This document shows positions 6,764-16,758 of a stretch of 64,000 nt of DNA, piece by piece (position 1 is the stretch's first letter; every line of letters begins with the position of its first letter). The notes below the pieces were generated by a model, which saw only the letters and a list, made by a program, of their open reading frames with translations, was not told the origin of the DNA and made no database searches. This stretch comes from Mucilaginibacter sp. JRF. GTDB taxonomy: Bacteria; Bacteroidota; Bacteroidia; Sphingobacteriales; Sphingobacteriaceae. The translations under genes and the position numbers were made by a program. The DNA lies in the NCBI RefSeq assembly GCF_015223065.1, contig NZ_JADFBY010000013.1, forward strand, positions 1 through 64,000. The letters run 5' to 3'.

Positions 6764-8320
6764 ATGATCTACAGGAATAAGCGGGCCGAGTATCACAAGT
6801 TTGTGCTGATATTTGTGCTCGTTAAGGTAGTGCTTAATTTAATAGCCATCTCAAACTTCGGTTTTCACCGGGACGAATTGCTGCACCTTGCCCTGGCAGA
6901 TCACCTTGATTGGGGCTTTAAGGAAGTACCACCCTTTATTGCCCTGCTGGCTAAAATTTCGTTAACCGTTTTTGGCGATTCGGTATTCGCGTCGCGCCTG
7001 TTTACAACCGTGGCCAGCGGCATCATCATCTGGCTAACAGGCATGATCACCATTGAATTGGGTGGGCGTAAGTTTGCCATTGCCATTGCCTGCCTGTCCA
7101 TGATATTCGCCCCTGCTTTCGCGGCCAGCGGCTACTTGTTTCAACCCGTAGTGTTCGATCAATTGTGGTGGGTGCTGGCAACCTGGTGCATAGTGAGGTA
7201 TGTAAATACATCGTCGGTAGTATTTTTGTATGGCTTCGGCTTAACTGCCGGCGTGGGTATGCTTACCAAATACACCATGGCCTTTTATGCCGTTGCCCTT
7301 GTACTGGGGGTGCTTATAAGCAAGCAACGCCGTGTACTTTTCACCAAACATACCATTGGCGCCGCCCTTGCCGGTTTCGTTGTATTTTTGCCTAACCTGA
7401 TATGGCAATGGCAGCACAACTTCCCGGTGTTGCACCACATGGCCGAACTGCGCGCCACCCAGCTGGAACATATTAAGGCCGGCGATTTTATTATGCAACA
7501 GCTTATGGTTAACGGCATTGCCTTATTTGTATGGATTATAGGCTTCGTATTTTTGTTAGCATCATTCAGGCTGCGTAAGTACCAGTTTTTGGCATTTGCT
7601 TACGTTATCATCTTTATATTTTTAGTGCAGATGAACGGCAAGAGCTATTACCTGTTCGGCGCGTACCCTATGCTTTTCGCAGCGGGAGGTTGCGGGTTCG
7701 ATCGTTTATTTAAAACGGCGGGCAATCCATTGCGTGCGGCGGCCATTGTGCTGGTTACCGCGCCTAACCTGTTACTTTTACCTATGGTATTACCACTGCT
7801 ACCGTTGCCACAAACGGTTACAGCCATAAAATACACACAGGCTATGGTACCCGGTCTTGACTTTATTACCCGTTGGGAAGATCAGCGACAGCATGCTACC
7901 ACGCAGGATTATGCCGACATGCTGGGCTGGGATGAAATGGCCGAACTAACCGCCAAAGCCTATCACGGCCTGAGCGAACAAGCCCAAACCCAAACCCGCA
8001 TATTTGCCGAAAATTACGGACAAGCAGGTGCCATCAGCGTATTTGGCAAACGACTTAACCTACCGCCCGTAGTATGCCTCAACAGCAGCTTTTCACTTTG
8101 GGCGCCCGATAGCCTGGTACCCAAATACCTTATTTACATTGCCGAGGATGAAGATGGCGTGAAAGAACTACAGCCTTTTATTGAGCGCTATGTTAAAATA
8201 GGCACAATCAATAATCCGCTGGCGAGAGAGAAAGGTTCGGGGGTGTATTTGCTGTATAACCCGCTGCCATCGCTAAACCAACGCTATCAAAAAGAGCTTG
8301 CTGAGTTGCGGAAGCAGTAA
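6764..8320 (+). CDS. GT39/ArnT-like membrane glycosyltransferase
   Basis: A 518-residue integral membrane protein with about ten hydrophobic segments up to residue 360 and a soluble C-terminal part. Asp37-Glu38 in F-H-R-D-E-L-L-H, in the first periplasmic loop, matches the catalytic acidic pair of the GT39/PMT_2 group, which uses polyprenyl-phosphate sugar donors to glycosylate proteins or lipids at the outer face of the inner membrane. P-P-F-I-A-L-L follows as in the family. Acceptor and sugar are unknown. It has its own transcript after the murA hairpin; the next gene is convergent. Confidence 0.8.
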   Translation: MIYRNKRAEYHKFVLIFVLVKVVLNLIAISNFGFHRDELLHLALADHLDWGFKEVPPFIALLAKISLTVFGDSVFASRLFTTVASGIIIWLTGMITIELGGRKFAIAIACLSMIFAPAFAASGYLFQPVVFDQLWWVLATWCIVRYVNTSSVVFLYGFGLTAGVGMLTKYTMAFYAVALVLGVLISKQRRVLFTKHTIGAALAGFVVFLPNLIWQWQHNFPVLHHMAELRATQLEHIKAGDFIMQQLMVNGIALFVWIIGFVFLLASFRLRKYQFLAFAYVIIFIFLVQMNGKSYYLFGAYPMLFAAGGCGFDRLFKTAGNPLRAAAIVLVTAPNLLLLPMVLPLLPLPQTVTAIKYTQAMVPGLDFITRWEDQRQHATTQDYADMLGWDEMAELTAKAYHGLSEQAQTQTRIFAENYGQAGAISVFGKRLNLPPVVCLNSSFSLWAPDSLVPKYLIYIAEDEDGVKELQPFIERYVKIGTINNPLAREKGSGVYLLYNPLPSLNQRYQKELAELRKQ

Positions 8321-8351
8321 AAATATACCGATTGAATCCGCATTCTCCCCC

Positions 8352-9713
8352 TTACGCTGATATCGCGTTTATAATATCATACTGCGTAATAATCTCGGCG
8401 TTGCCTTGCTCGTCGGTTACTAATACGGCTATGTTATCCTTGTTGATCATGGATGAAATGCGGTCTATCGAAGTATTCAGATCAACATAAGGGAATGGCG
8501 CGGTGGTGATATTTTTTACCGGTTGCGATTTTAGTCCGGGGCTTTCAAGCAGCGCATCCAGAATATCACTCTCGGTTACCTTACCTATGATGTTACCATG
8601 CTGGGTAACCGGTATTTGCGATATATTAAGCGTTTTGATGGTGTTGATAGCCTCAATAACTGTTTTTTCATGGTCAATGGTGATGATTTCGGCACTCTCT
8701 TTTTTGCTGATAATGTCACGGGCGGTAAGTTTATCATCCTTCAGGAAACCACGGTCACGCAACCAGTCGTCGCTGTACATTTTACCCATATAGCGCGAGC
8801 CATGATCAGGGAAAACTACCACCACAATATCGCCCTCCTTAAACCTGTCCTTCATCTGCAACACACCCGCCACGGCCGAGCCTGTTGAGTTACCGGCAAA
8901 TATGCCTTCCTTGCGGGCTATTTCACGGGTCATGAGGGCGGCATCCTTATCGGTTACTTTCTCAAAGTGGTCTATCAGGCTAAAGTCAACGTTTTGCGGT
9001 AAAAAGTCTTCGCCAATGCCTTCGGTTATATATGGGTATATCTCATTCTTGTCAAAAATGCCGGTTTCCTTGTATTTTTTAAATACTGAGCCGTAGGTAT
9101 CAATACCCAGCACCTGAATGTTCGGGTTCTTTTCTTTTAGAAAACGCGCCGTGCCCGATATGGTACCACCGGTACCCACCCCTATTACCAGGTGGGTTAT
9201 TTTACCCTCGGTTTGCTCCCATATCTCCGGACCGGTTTGCTCGTAATGCGCCTGCGAATTCGACAGGTTATCATACTGGTTAGGCTTCCACGAGTTGGGC
9301 ACTTCCCGCTCCAGGCGAGATGACACCGAGTAATACGAACGCGGATCTTCCGGATCAACATTGGTAGGGCAAACAATCACCTCAGCACCAAAAGCACGCA
9401 GGGCATCAAATTTTTCCTTTGATTGCTTATCGGTACTGGTAAAAATACATTTGTAGCCCTTGATAACAGCCGCTATGGCCAGGCCCATGCCTGTATTGCC
9501 CGATGTACCTTCAATAATAGTTCCGCCGGGTTTAAGCTTGCCGCTGGCTTCGGCATCCTCTATCATCTTGAGCGCCATCCTGTCCTTAATTGAATTACCG
9601 GGGTTGGTGGTTTCAATTTTAGCCAAAACGGTTGCCGGTATATCTTTCACAATTTTGTTGAGTTTTACCAGCGGCGTGTTACCAATAGTTTCGAGGATGT
9701 TGTTATACCACAT
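8352..9713 (-). CDS. cystathionine beta-synthase with C-terminal CBS pair
   Basis: A 453-residue PLP enzyme that condenses serine (or an activated serine) with homocysteine or sulfide. Lys43 in N-S-I-K-D-R binds PLP, G-T-S-G-N-T-G (residues 69-75) grips the phosphate, and G-V-G-T-G-G-T-I-S-G is conserved. Residues from about 335 to the end form two CBS modules (T-A-R-D-I-I, then V-K-N-I-T-T-A-P-F-P), probably adenosyl-ligand sensing. The heme-binding N-terminal extension of animal CBS is absent. A cysteine-synthase role cannot be excluded from sequence. It has no close co-directional partner; the divergent neighbour is the alpha-2-macroglobulin gene. Confidence 0.85.
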   Translation of the reverse strand: MWYNNILETIGNTPLVKLNKIVKDIPATVLAKIETTNPGNSIKDRMALKMIEDAEASGKLKPGGTIIEGTSGNTGMGLAIAAVIKGYKCIFTSTDKQSKEKFDALRAFGAEVIVCPTNVDPEDPRSYYSVSSRLEREVPNSWKPNQYDNLSNSQAHYEQTGPEIWEQTEGKITHLVIGVGTGGTISGTARFLKEKNPNIQVLGIDTYGSVFKKYKETGIFDKNEIYPYITEGIGEDFLPQNVDFSLIDHFEKVTDKDAALMTREIARKEGIFAGNSTGSAVAGVLQMKDRFKEGDIVVVVFPDHGSRYMGKMYSDDWLRDRGFLKDDKLTARDIISKKESAEIITIDHEKTVIEAINTIKTLNISQIPVTQHGNIIGKVTESDILDALLESPGLKSQPVKNITTAPFPYVDLNTSIDRISSMINKDNIAVLVTDEQGNAEIITQYDIINAISA

Positions 9714-9891
9714 AAAAGGCGTTTTCTATTTTTTGTATAGCAAAGCTATAGATTTTATCAGATTTAACTAAAACAAATTCCCGCTTATTGCAGGAATACC
9801 TGTTTAACAAACCCTGGCGGCCATATTTAGTTTCAAACTAATGGTTACAAATACTATATTTAACCACAGTACCACGAGCCTGATCTCACAA

Positions 9892-12800
9892 ATGAAAAAA
9901 CTCGCCTTATTACTATTATGCCTGCTAAGCCTTAATGGTTTCGCGCAGCAAAAGCTTACCAAAAGCATCACCAACAGCCCCTATACTTATTTTTACAAGA
10001 TAAGTGATACCGACCTGCTGAAACTTTACCAGGACCCTGATGAGGATATAACGGATGATATGCTTAAACAAAAGGTGGATTCGGTTTTAACCAAACATCA
10101 GGTACAGTACATCCCCAAAATCGGTTTTGGTAATTACGCGAAGGTTTACGCCAATGAGAACAAGCTGATGTTCAACCTGATTGAAAACAGGAATGTAGCC
10201 ATGCAGTTGGTCCGTCAGGATAAACACATTGAGTTTATTTTAACTGATAAAAGCGGCGATGCTATAACTGATGCCATAGCAACCAACAATGGTAAAAGTG
10301 TAAACTACAGCAAGGGTGACGGCATCTACACCTTTAGTGCATCAAAACGAAATGTGGTGAAAGTGGTATATAAAGGGGTAACTAACTTTTACAGCTATAA
10401 TAAAATTGAGCGTGATAGGCCTTTCTTTTTAACACAATGGTTTAAAAAACTTTTTGCTAAAAAAAACCATGAGGAGTATAACAACGATGACCAATATGCT
10501 GATTACCCCGGCTTTTTGATACTTAATAAACCAAAATACAAACCCGGTGATACCGTAAGGTTAAAAGCATTTATAGCCGATAAAAAAACAAAGAAACCAC
10601 TTAAAAACAAGCCGGTATTGGTGCGTTTAATAGATAGATATCGTAATGACGATTTTAAAACACTGGCAACTATCAACAGCTATCGGCCGGGTATGTATGA
10701 GTATAGTTTTGTTTTGACAGATAGCTTAGATCTTGATCTGGATGACACCTATCGCATATTACTCACCGACACCAAAAAAATGCACCCAAAGGATAATGAC
10801 GAAGATGACGATGACGAAGATTTAGAGGAAAGCGAAAAGAATTACCTGCAATTTGTAAGCAATAAGTTTGATTATGAGGAGTACGAGCTCAAAGCCATCA
10901 ACTTTGAAATGCGTACTGATAAAAGCATCCATCTTACAGGAGATACCCTGAATATTTACCTTAAGGCGGAAGATGAAAACGGGTTACCCGTACCCGATGG
11001 CCGTGTTGACCTGCTGGTAAAAACCGGCTCTATCAAAAACTATAAAGGCGACCATGTTTTTGTGCCCGATACCTTATGGAGGCATACGGTACAACTTGAT
11101 CCGCTGGGCGAAACTAAGGTTACACTGCCCGACTCGATATTTCCGGCGGCAAGCCTTTCGTATGATATACAAGCTGATTTTCTGAATTCATCAAACGAGC
11201 ACCGCTCCCAATGGAAATTTGTGGAATACAAAGCTGATAACTATCGCATAAGTACAAAACTTACCGGCGATACACTCAAAATAGATAGTTACATACGTGG
11301 TAAAAAACAACCGTTTAAAGCTACTTTATACAGCATCAGCAACACAGATACACTTAAAAAACAGTTGATCACGTTACCCACATACACATTGATCGACCCA
11401 AAGATCAGCCATTATTTTATACAGGCCGATAGCGCCCAAAATACTTTTGACCTAAGTAAAGAAGATAGTGGCATAAAAATAACAGGCGAGCGCACGACCG
11501 ACTCGGCAAAAATGAATGTAGAAAGCAAACGAAAGATACATTTCTGGTACAGCCTCTACCTGGATAATAAACTGATAGAGCGAGGTGAAGCCGATTCGCT
11601 TAATTATAATAAACAGATCAGATCAAAGGCCAACATTACCGTTTTTGCTTACTATATATGGGCCGGTCGGTTACGGAAATACAGCCAAACATACGCTAAT
11701 TATGACGGTTCCCTAAAAATTGATGTACAGCAACCTATCGCCATCTTCCCCGGTCAAAAGGTAACTACTGAACTTACCGTTACTGATAACAATAACAAAC
11801 CAGTTGCCAATGCAGACATAACAGCATGGTCGCTCACCTCAAAGTTTGAAGAATACAATGCACCGTCGGTACCTTATTTTGGCACATTTGGTAAAATACC
11901 CAAGGTTCAAACACTATATCAGAATCAACCTTTAGAGATCAGCGAAAGTATGAAGCTTAACTGGAAACGCTGGAGCCGAGAGATGGGGTTGGACAGTATT
12001 GAGTACTATCATTTTACCCACCCCGATACTACTTATAGTATTACCGAAAGCGCGCCAGATAATATCACTCAAATAGCCCCCTTTGTGGTGTATAAGGGAG
12101 CTATTATTCCGGTACACATACTTTATATTGATAATGTACCGGTACACTTTTCGCAAACAGAGGATTTGAAAAGGTATAGTTTCAGGGTTGATTCGGGCAT
12201 GCACGATATCAGGATGCGTACTAATAAAATGGATATTGAGGTGAAGGATGTGGTCATAAAACATGGCATGAAAAATATTTTCAGTATCAATGCCGATACA
12301 ACCATCAAACGATTTGATATCAGCATGAAAAACATGCCCGATACCTTGTTACGTGATGAAAAACGAACGCTGAACAATTATCTGATAAGCATTGAGAATA
12401 CCTTTGAAATGCAATTAGCCACGCTGCAACAAGGAGAACGATTGTATTTACTTAACCCACAAACAACCGGCATTAATCGTTCAAAAATATTAACCGGACC
12501 AATATCGCCCAACCTGGCTACATATAAGGTAAAGGGCAATGCTGATCAAATCTTTATGGCCGAAACGGGGTATGATTATACCTTTTTACCTGGTTTGTTA
12601 AAGCAAAAAAGCTTTGATGACCATCCTTATTACAAATATTTAAACATCGGCAACTACAACAATAATTATACTGACTTTGTATTAACTCCTGCCGCTGCTG
12701 ATACGATATGGCAAAACTATCTGGATGAGCGCAGCAGAACCCAGCCCTTGTTTCAAAACCTCAATATAAACAATAAAAACATCGGCAACTTAACCATCAG

Positions 12801-15741
12801 CATAAGTAATAAGGATAAGTACTTCATAAAAAATATCATTCTGTTCCGAAATGATGATCTTGATTTTTTAGAAGTATATCAGGGAGATGCATCTAATTTC
12901 AGGCGATTATTAGCCGGAAAAATCCGCATGGTGTTCTTGCTGAAGAACAATGAATATCATATAGAGGAGAACATCAATATAAAACCTGATGGCACAAACT
13001 TTTATGCCATTACACTAAAACCTCGCAAGCGCGATTCGGTAAGTATAAAGATCAATGAGGTTATACAAAAACGGTCGGACGACCATAATAATAACGACAG
13101 GGAAATTAAGAGTGATGCACTCACCATAAAGGAATCATTTAACGAAAAATATCTGGATGACAGCGGTTTTACTAATGTAATTACCGGAACTATAATTTCT
13201 GCCAATGATAAGCTGCCGCTGCCGGGTGTAAGTGTGTTATTAAAAGGCACTAAACATGGAATAACAACCGATGCAAAAGGCAATTTTAAATTAAAAGTAC
13301 CCGATAAAGGTAAAATAATAGTGGCATCTATTGGCTTTATTACAGAGGAGTTTATTATACGGTCGGGTGAGAACTATTTTATATCATTAAATGCGGCTTC
13401 GCATCAATTAAACGAGGTTGTAGTAGTGGGTTATGGGTCACAAAAAAGAATGAATGCTACCGGTGCTGTAAGTAGTATTAAAACTGCCAATTTATCGTAT
13501 AATCTTGCTGGTCGTGTTGCCGGTTTATCTATAACCCAAGGTACGCCCGGGAGTACATACAGTATACACATTAGAGGCAACAGATCTTTAATCGGCGGTG
13601 ATGCGCTTGTAGTAATTGACGGGATCGTAGTAACACAGTCTGTATTTAAAAGCTTAAGTCCCGAAGATATTGCAGATATCTCTGTATTAAAAGATGCTGC
13701 TGCTACAGCCATTTATGGTAGCCGTGCTGCTAATGGGGTAATCATAATTACCACCAAAAAGAAACAAGCTGCCGATGAGGCTGAGGCTAATGCTGTAGCG
13801 CAAAACGGTGGCAATACCCTGCGTAAAAACTTTAACGATTATGCCTATTGGCAACCCCGTTTAACTACCGATGCCAATGGTAAGGCCAGCTTTACCACTG
13901 TTTTTCCGGATGATATAACCAAGTGGCGTACCTTTTTTATTGGTGTGAGCAATAAAATGGAAACCGCTTTAACCGAGGGTGGCATTAAAGCCTTTAAACC
14001 GGTTAGCGCGGCCATGATAGCACCCCAGTTTGCCGTTGAGGGCGATAAGATGAACGTTATAGGCAAGGTGATGAATTACAACACTACCCCGGTTAAGCTG
14101 CAACGTACCTTTAAATACAATGGCACACAGCTAAAACAGGATTCGCTTAACGTAAGTAATTCAAAGATAGATACGCTGGCCATCACTGCATCGGCAACTG
14201 ACAGCCTTACATTTGAGTACGCTATAAAACGCGATAATGGCTATGGCGATGGTGAACAACGCAAAATACCGGTTGTAAAACAGGGAGTGCAGGAAACCAA
14301 GGGTATATTCGAGGTGCTGCGTGGCGATACCAGCATGAGCATTAAGTTTGATGCCGCGTTAGGCAAGGTAACCTTCCGTGCCGAGGCATCGGCCCTGCCA
14401 ACGCTGATCGAGGAAACTGATAAACTGCGCGAATACCGCTACCTGTGTAATGAGCAGTTAGCCTCAAAACTAAAAGGTTTATTAGGCGAAAAGCGTATTA
14501 AAGGTTATTTGAAACAACCATTTACACACGACAAGAACATACTCGACATACTCAAAAAACTGAACGAAAATCGTAAAGGTAGCGGCCTTTGGGGTTGGTG
14601 GAAAGAGAGCGATGAGGAGATATGGATAAGCAGGCATGTGATTGAAGCCTTGCTTGATGCGCAAGCTGAAAAATATACTGTTAACCTTGATAAGCAAAAG
14701 ATAACCACATATTTAATTGATCAGTTGGAGCGCTACAACGGTTATGATAAACTTAACGCTATTGAACTGCTGCTTAAACTGGAAGCCAAAGCCGACTACA
14801 AGAAATATATTGCCGCCATCCAAAAGGAGCAATCGGCCATGAAACATTTATCGGATTATAATAAATACCGTTTAATACTGATTCAGCAAAAGGCCGGTTT
14901 ACCTGCCAATGTTAATCCGTTGCTGAGCAGTAAAAAAAGCACCATGTTCGGCAACGTTTATTGGGGCGATAATGTTAACAGTTACAGCTTTTTTGACAAC
15001 TCGGTACAGTTAAGCATACTGGCTTACCAGATATTGAAAAACTCGGGCAAGCAACAGCCAATGCTCGACAGGATAACGGGTTACCTGCTTGAGCAACGCC
15101 GTGATGGTGGCTGGCGCAATACCTACGAGTCATCATTGATATTGGAAACCGTTTTGCCTGATCTGATGAAAGATCAGGACGGGCTTAAACCATCGCAACT
15201 GGTATTAACAGGTGGCAAAAATGAAACGGTGAGTACCTTCCCCTACTCGGCTACGTTTGATAGCCAGGCGCTAAACATCAGCAAAAAAGGCACGCTGCCT
15301 GTTTATATTACCGGCTACCAGCAATACTGGAACAGCAAACCCGAAAAGGTAAGCAAGGATTTTACCGTAACCACCTGGTTTGAAAACAATGGCAACAAAA
15401 CAACCGGTTTAAAAGGCGGCAAAAAGGTAAAACTAATAGCTGATGTTACCGCCCGTGCCGATGGCGAATTTGTAATGATAGAGATACCTATCCCGGCCGG
15501 ATGCTCGTATGAAAGCAAGGAGCAATCGTGGCGTAATAACGAGATACACCGCGAATACTTTAAAGAGAAGGTTAGCATCTTTTGCCGCAAGCTTAAACAG
15601 GGGCAATACAAATTTGAGGTTGAACTGATGCCCCGCTATGATGGGGAATACACCCTTAACCCGGCAAAGGCCGAGCTGATGTATTTCCCTGTGTTTTATG
15701 GCCGCGAGGGCCTCAAGAAAGTGAGCATCGGCGGTAATTAA
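9892..15741 (+). CDS. alpha-2-macroglobulin with inserted TonB-plug segment
   Basis: A 1949-residue exported protein. ATG 9892 starts a clean signal peptide (MKKLALLLL to FAQ); the upstream in-frame ATG at 9841 would put 17 polar residues before it. Residues up to about 1090 are beta-rich macroglobulin-like domains, including P-G-D-T-V-R-L-K and a run of Asp/Glu near 305-315. Residues 1095-1170 are a carboxypeptidase-regulatory domain, and 1173-1290 a TonB plug (N-E-V-V-V-V-G-Y-G, then I-Y-G-S-R-A-A-N-G-V-I-I-I-T-T-K), but there is no beta-barrel. From about 1318 the A2M core resumes (W-Q-P-R-L), with a thioester motif C-N-E-Q at Cys1519. Bacterial A2Ms trap proteases in the periplasm; the plug may dock to an outer membrane partner. 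Confidence 0.85.
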   Translation: MKKLALLLLCLLSLNGFAQQKLTKSITNSPYTYFYKISDTDLLKLYQDPDEDITDDMLKQKVDSVLTKHQVQYIPKIGFGNYAKVYANENKLMFNLIENRNVAMQLVRQDKHIEFILTDKSGDAITDAIATNNGKSVNYSKGDGIYTFSASKRNVVKVVYKGVTNFYSYNKIERDRPFFLTQWFKKLFAKKNHEEYNNDDQYADYPGFLILNKPKYKPGDTVRLKAFIADKKTKKPLKNKPVLVRLIDRYRNDDFKTLATINSYRPGMYEYSFVLTDSLDLDLDDTYRILLTDTKKMHPKDNDEDDDDEDLEESEKNYLQFVSNKFDYEEYELKAINFEMRTDKSIHLTGDTLNIYLKAEDENGLPVPDGRVDLLVKTGSIKNYKGDHVFVPDTLWRHTVQLDPLGETKVTLPDSIFPAASLSYDIQADFLNSSNEHRSQWKFVEYKADNYRISTKLTGDTLKIDSYIRGKKQPFKATLYSISNTDTLKKQLITLPTYTLIDPKISHYFIQADSAQNTFDLSKEDSGIKITGERTTDSAKMNVESKRKIHFWYSLYLDNKLIERGEADSLNYNKQIRSKANITVFAYYIWAGRLRKYSQTYANYDGSLKIDVQQPIAIFPGQKVTTELTVTDNNNKPVANADITAWSLTSKFEEYNAPSVPYFGTFGKIPKVQTLYQNQPLEISESMKLNWKRWSREMGLDSIEYYHFTHPDTTYSITESAPDNITQIAPFVVYKGAIIPVHILYIDNVPVHFSQTEDLKRYSFRVDSGMHDIRMRTNKMDIEVKDVVIKHGMKNIFSINADTTIKRFDISMKNMPDTLLRDEKRTLNNYLISIENTFEMQLATLQQGERLYLLNPQTTGINRSKILTGPISPNLATYKVKGNADQIFMAETGYDYTFLPGLLKQKSFDDHPYYKYLNIGNYNNNYTDFVLTPAAADTIWQNYLDERSRTQPLFQNLNINNKNIGNLTISISNKDKYFIKNIILFRNDDLDFLEVYQGDASNFRRLLAGKIRMVFLLKNNEYHIEENINIKPDGTNFYAITLKPRKRDSVSIKINEVIQKRSDDHNNNDREIKSDALTIKESFNEKYLDDSGFTNVITGTIISANDKLPLPGVSVLLKGTKHGITTDAKGNFKLKVPDKGKIIVASIGFITEEFIIRSGENYFISLNAASHQLNEVVVVGYGSQKRMNATGAVSSIKTANLSYNLAGRVAGLSITQGTPGSTYSIHIRGNRSLIGGDALVVIDGIVVTQSVFKSLSPEDIADISVLKDAAATAIYGSRAANGVIIITTKKKQAADEAEANAVAQNGGNTLRKNFNDYAYWQPRLTTDANGKASFTTVFPDDITKWRTFFIGVSNKMETALTEGGIKAFKPVSAAMIAPQFAVEGDKMNVIGKVMNYNTTPVKLQRTFKYNGTQLKQDSLNVSNSKIDTLAITASATDSLTFEYAIKRDNGYGDGEQRKIPVVKQGVQETKGIFEVLRGDTSMSIKFDAALGKVTFRAEASALPTLIEETDKLREYRYLCNEQLASKLKGLLGEKRIKGYLKQPFTHDKNILDILKKLNENRKGSGLWGWWKESDEEIWISRHVIEALLDAQAEKYTVNLDKQKITTYLIDQLERYNGYDKLNAIELLLKLEAKADYKKYIAAIQKEQSAMKHLSDYNKYRLILIQQKAGLPANVNPLLSSKKSTMFGNVYWGDNVNSYSFFDNSVQLSILAYQILKNSGKQQPMLDRITGYLLEQRRDGGWRNTYESSLILETVLPDLMKDQDGLKPSQLVLTGGKNETVSTFPYSATFDSQALNISKKGTLPVYITGYQQYWNSKPEKVSKDFTVTTWFENNGNKTTGLKGGKKVKLIADVTARADGEFVMIEIPIPAGCSYESKEQSWRNNEIHREYFKEKVSIFCRKLKQGQYKFEVELMPRYDGEYTLNPAKAELMYFPVFYGREGLKKVSIGGN

Positions 15742-16601
15742 AACCGCAGGTGCTTAACGGTTAGCCCGTTGTTGATGAGTTGTTTTAACGATTCGATACC
15801 TATTTTAAGGTGCGTTTCCACATAGCCTTCGGTAACTTTCGAGTCGCTTTCGCTGGTTTTAACACCCTCTGGAATCATTGGCTGATCTGATACTAACAGC
15901 AGCGCGCCAGTAGGTATCTTGTTAGCGAAGCCGGTTACAAACACGGTAGCGGTTTCCATATCAACGGCCATGGCGCGCAGTTTTTTGAGGTAGGCCTTAA
16001 ACTCTTTATCGTGCTCCCAAACACGGCGGTTGGTGGTGTAACAGGTGCCTGTCCAGTAATCAAGCGACATATCGCGTATGGTAGTCGATATGGCTTTTTG
16101 CAGCGCGAACGATGGCAATGCCGGTACTTCGGCAGGCATATAATCATCTGATGTACCCTCGCCCCTTATGGCGGCTATCGGCAGTATCAAATCGCCTACG
16201 TTGTTCTTCTTTTTTAAACCTCCGCATTTGCCTAAAAAAATAACGGCTTTAGGCTTAATGGCCGTAAGCAAGTCCATCACGGTAGCTGCAACCGGGCTGC
16301 CCATACCAAAGTTAATGATGGTGATGTTACCGGCGGTAACACTTTGCATCGGTTTTTCAAGACCCATAACCGGTGCGTCATCATTCCATTGCGAAAACAG
16401 CTGTATGTACTTTGAAAAGTTGGTGAGAATAATGTACTGCCCAAACTGATCTAAGGGGCGGCCCGTATAGCGCGGCAACCAGTTATCTACAATGGCCTGC
16501 TTGGTTTTTAAACCGCGGCGTATAGGCGTTTGTACCTCTTTTACCTTTTTAGCGTTCTCTACAATGTCTTCGTCTTTTTTTACTACGGTTTCTTCATTCA
16601 T
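15738..16601 (-). CDS. amn: AMP nucleosidase, short form
   Basis: 287 residues. It hydrolyses AMP to adenine and ribose 5-phosphate in the cytosol. The nucleoside-phosphorylase-like fold is seen in F-G-M-G-S-P-V-A-A-T, G-K-C-G-G-L, and A-V-D-M-E-T-A-T-V-F, where the Glu recognises ribose. It is much shorter than E. coli Amn (about 480 residues) because the N-terminal regulatory domain is missing, as is usual in Bacteroidota. The stop overlaps the A2M stop tail to tail by 3 nt. A strong Shine-Dalgarno precedes the ATG, unusual here. Its promoter must lie in 16602-16690, after the clpX terminator. Confidence 0.9.
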   Translation of the reverse strand: MNEETVVKKDEDIVENAKKVKEVQTPIRRGLKTKQAIVDNWLPRYTGRPLDQFGQYIILTNFSKYIQLFSQWNDDAPVMGLEKPMQSVTAGNITIINFGMGSPVAATVMDLLTAIKPKAVIFLGKCGGLKKKNNVGDLILPIAAIRGEGTSDDYMPAEVPALPSFALQKAISTTIRDMSLDYWTGTCYTTNRRVWEHDKEFKAYLKKLRAMAVDMETATVFVTGFANKIPTGALLLVSDQPMIPEGVKTSESDSKVTEGYVETHLKIGIESLKQLINNGLTVKHLRF

Positions 16602-16608
16602 ATATATT

Positions 16609-16615
16609 TCTCCTT
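16609..16615 (-). promoter_or_regulatory. Shine-Dalgarno of amn
   Basis: AAGGAGA on the minus strand, 7 nt before the ATG at 16601. It is a near-perfect Shine-Dalgarno in a genome whose other genes mostly lack one, so it supports this start and efficient translation. Confidence 0.6.
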
Positions 16616-16688
16616 TGTTAATTACTTATTTGATTACACCGATCTATTTTTGATTGCACTGATCAGTCAAAAACTATCGGATACAACA

Positions 16689-16711
16689 AACCCCGGCGTT
16701 TCACCAGGGTT
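16689..16711 (-). terminator. terminator after clpX
   Basis: Arms AACCCTGG and CCGGGGTT (one G-U pair, 7-nt loop) followed by TGTTGTAT on the minus strand, about 50 nt after the clpX stop. Confidence 0.55.
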
Positions 16712-16758
16712 CGTGTTTTATTATCAATAAAGATAGCGCTCGGGCTATTGGGTTATTG

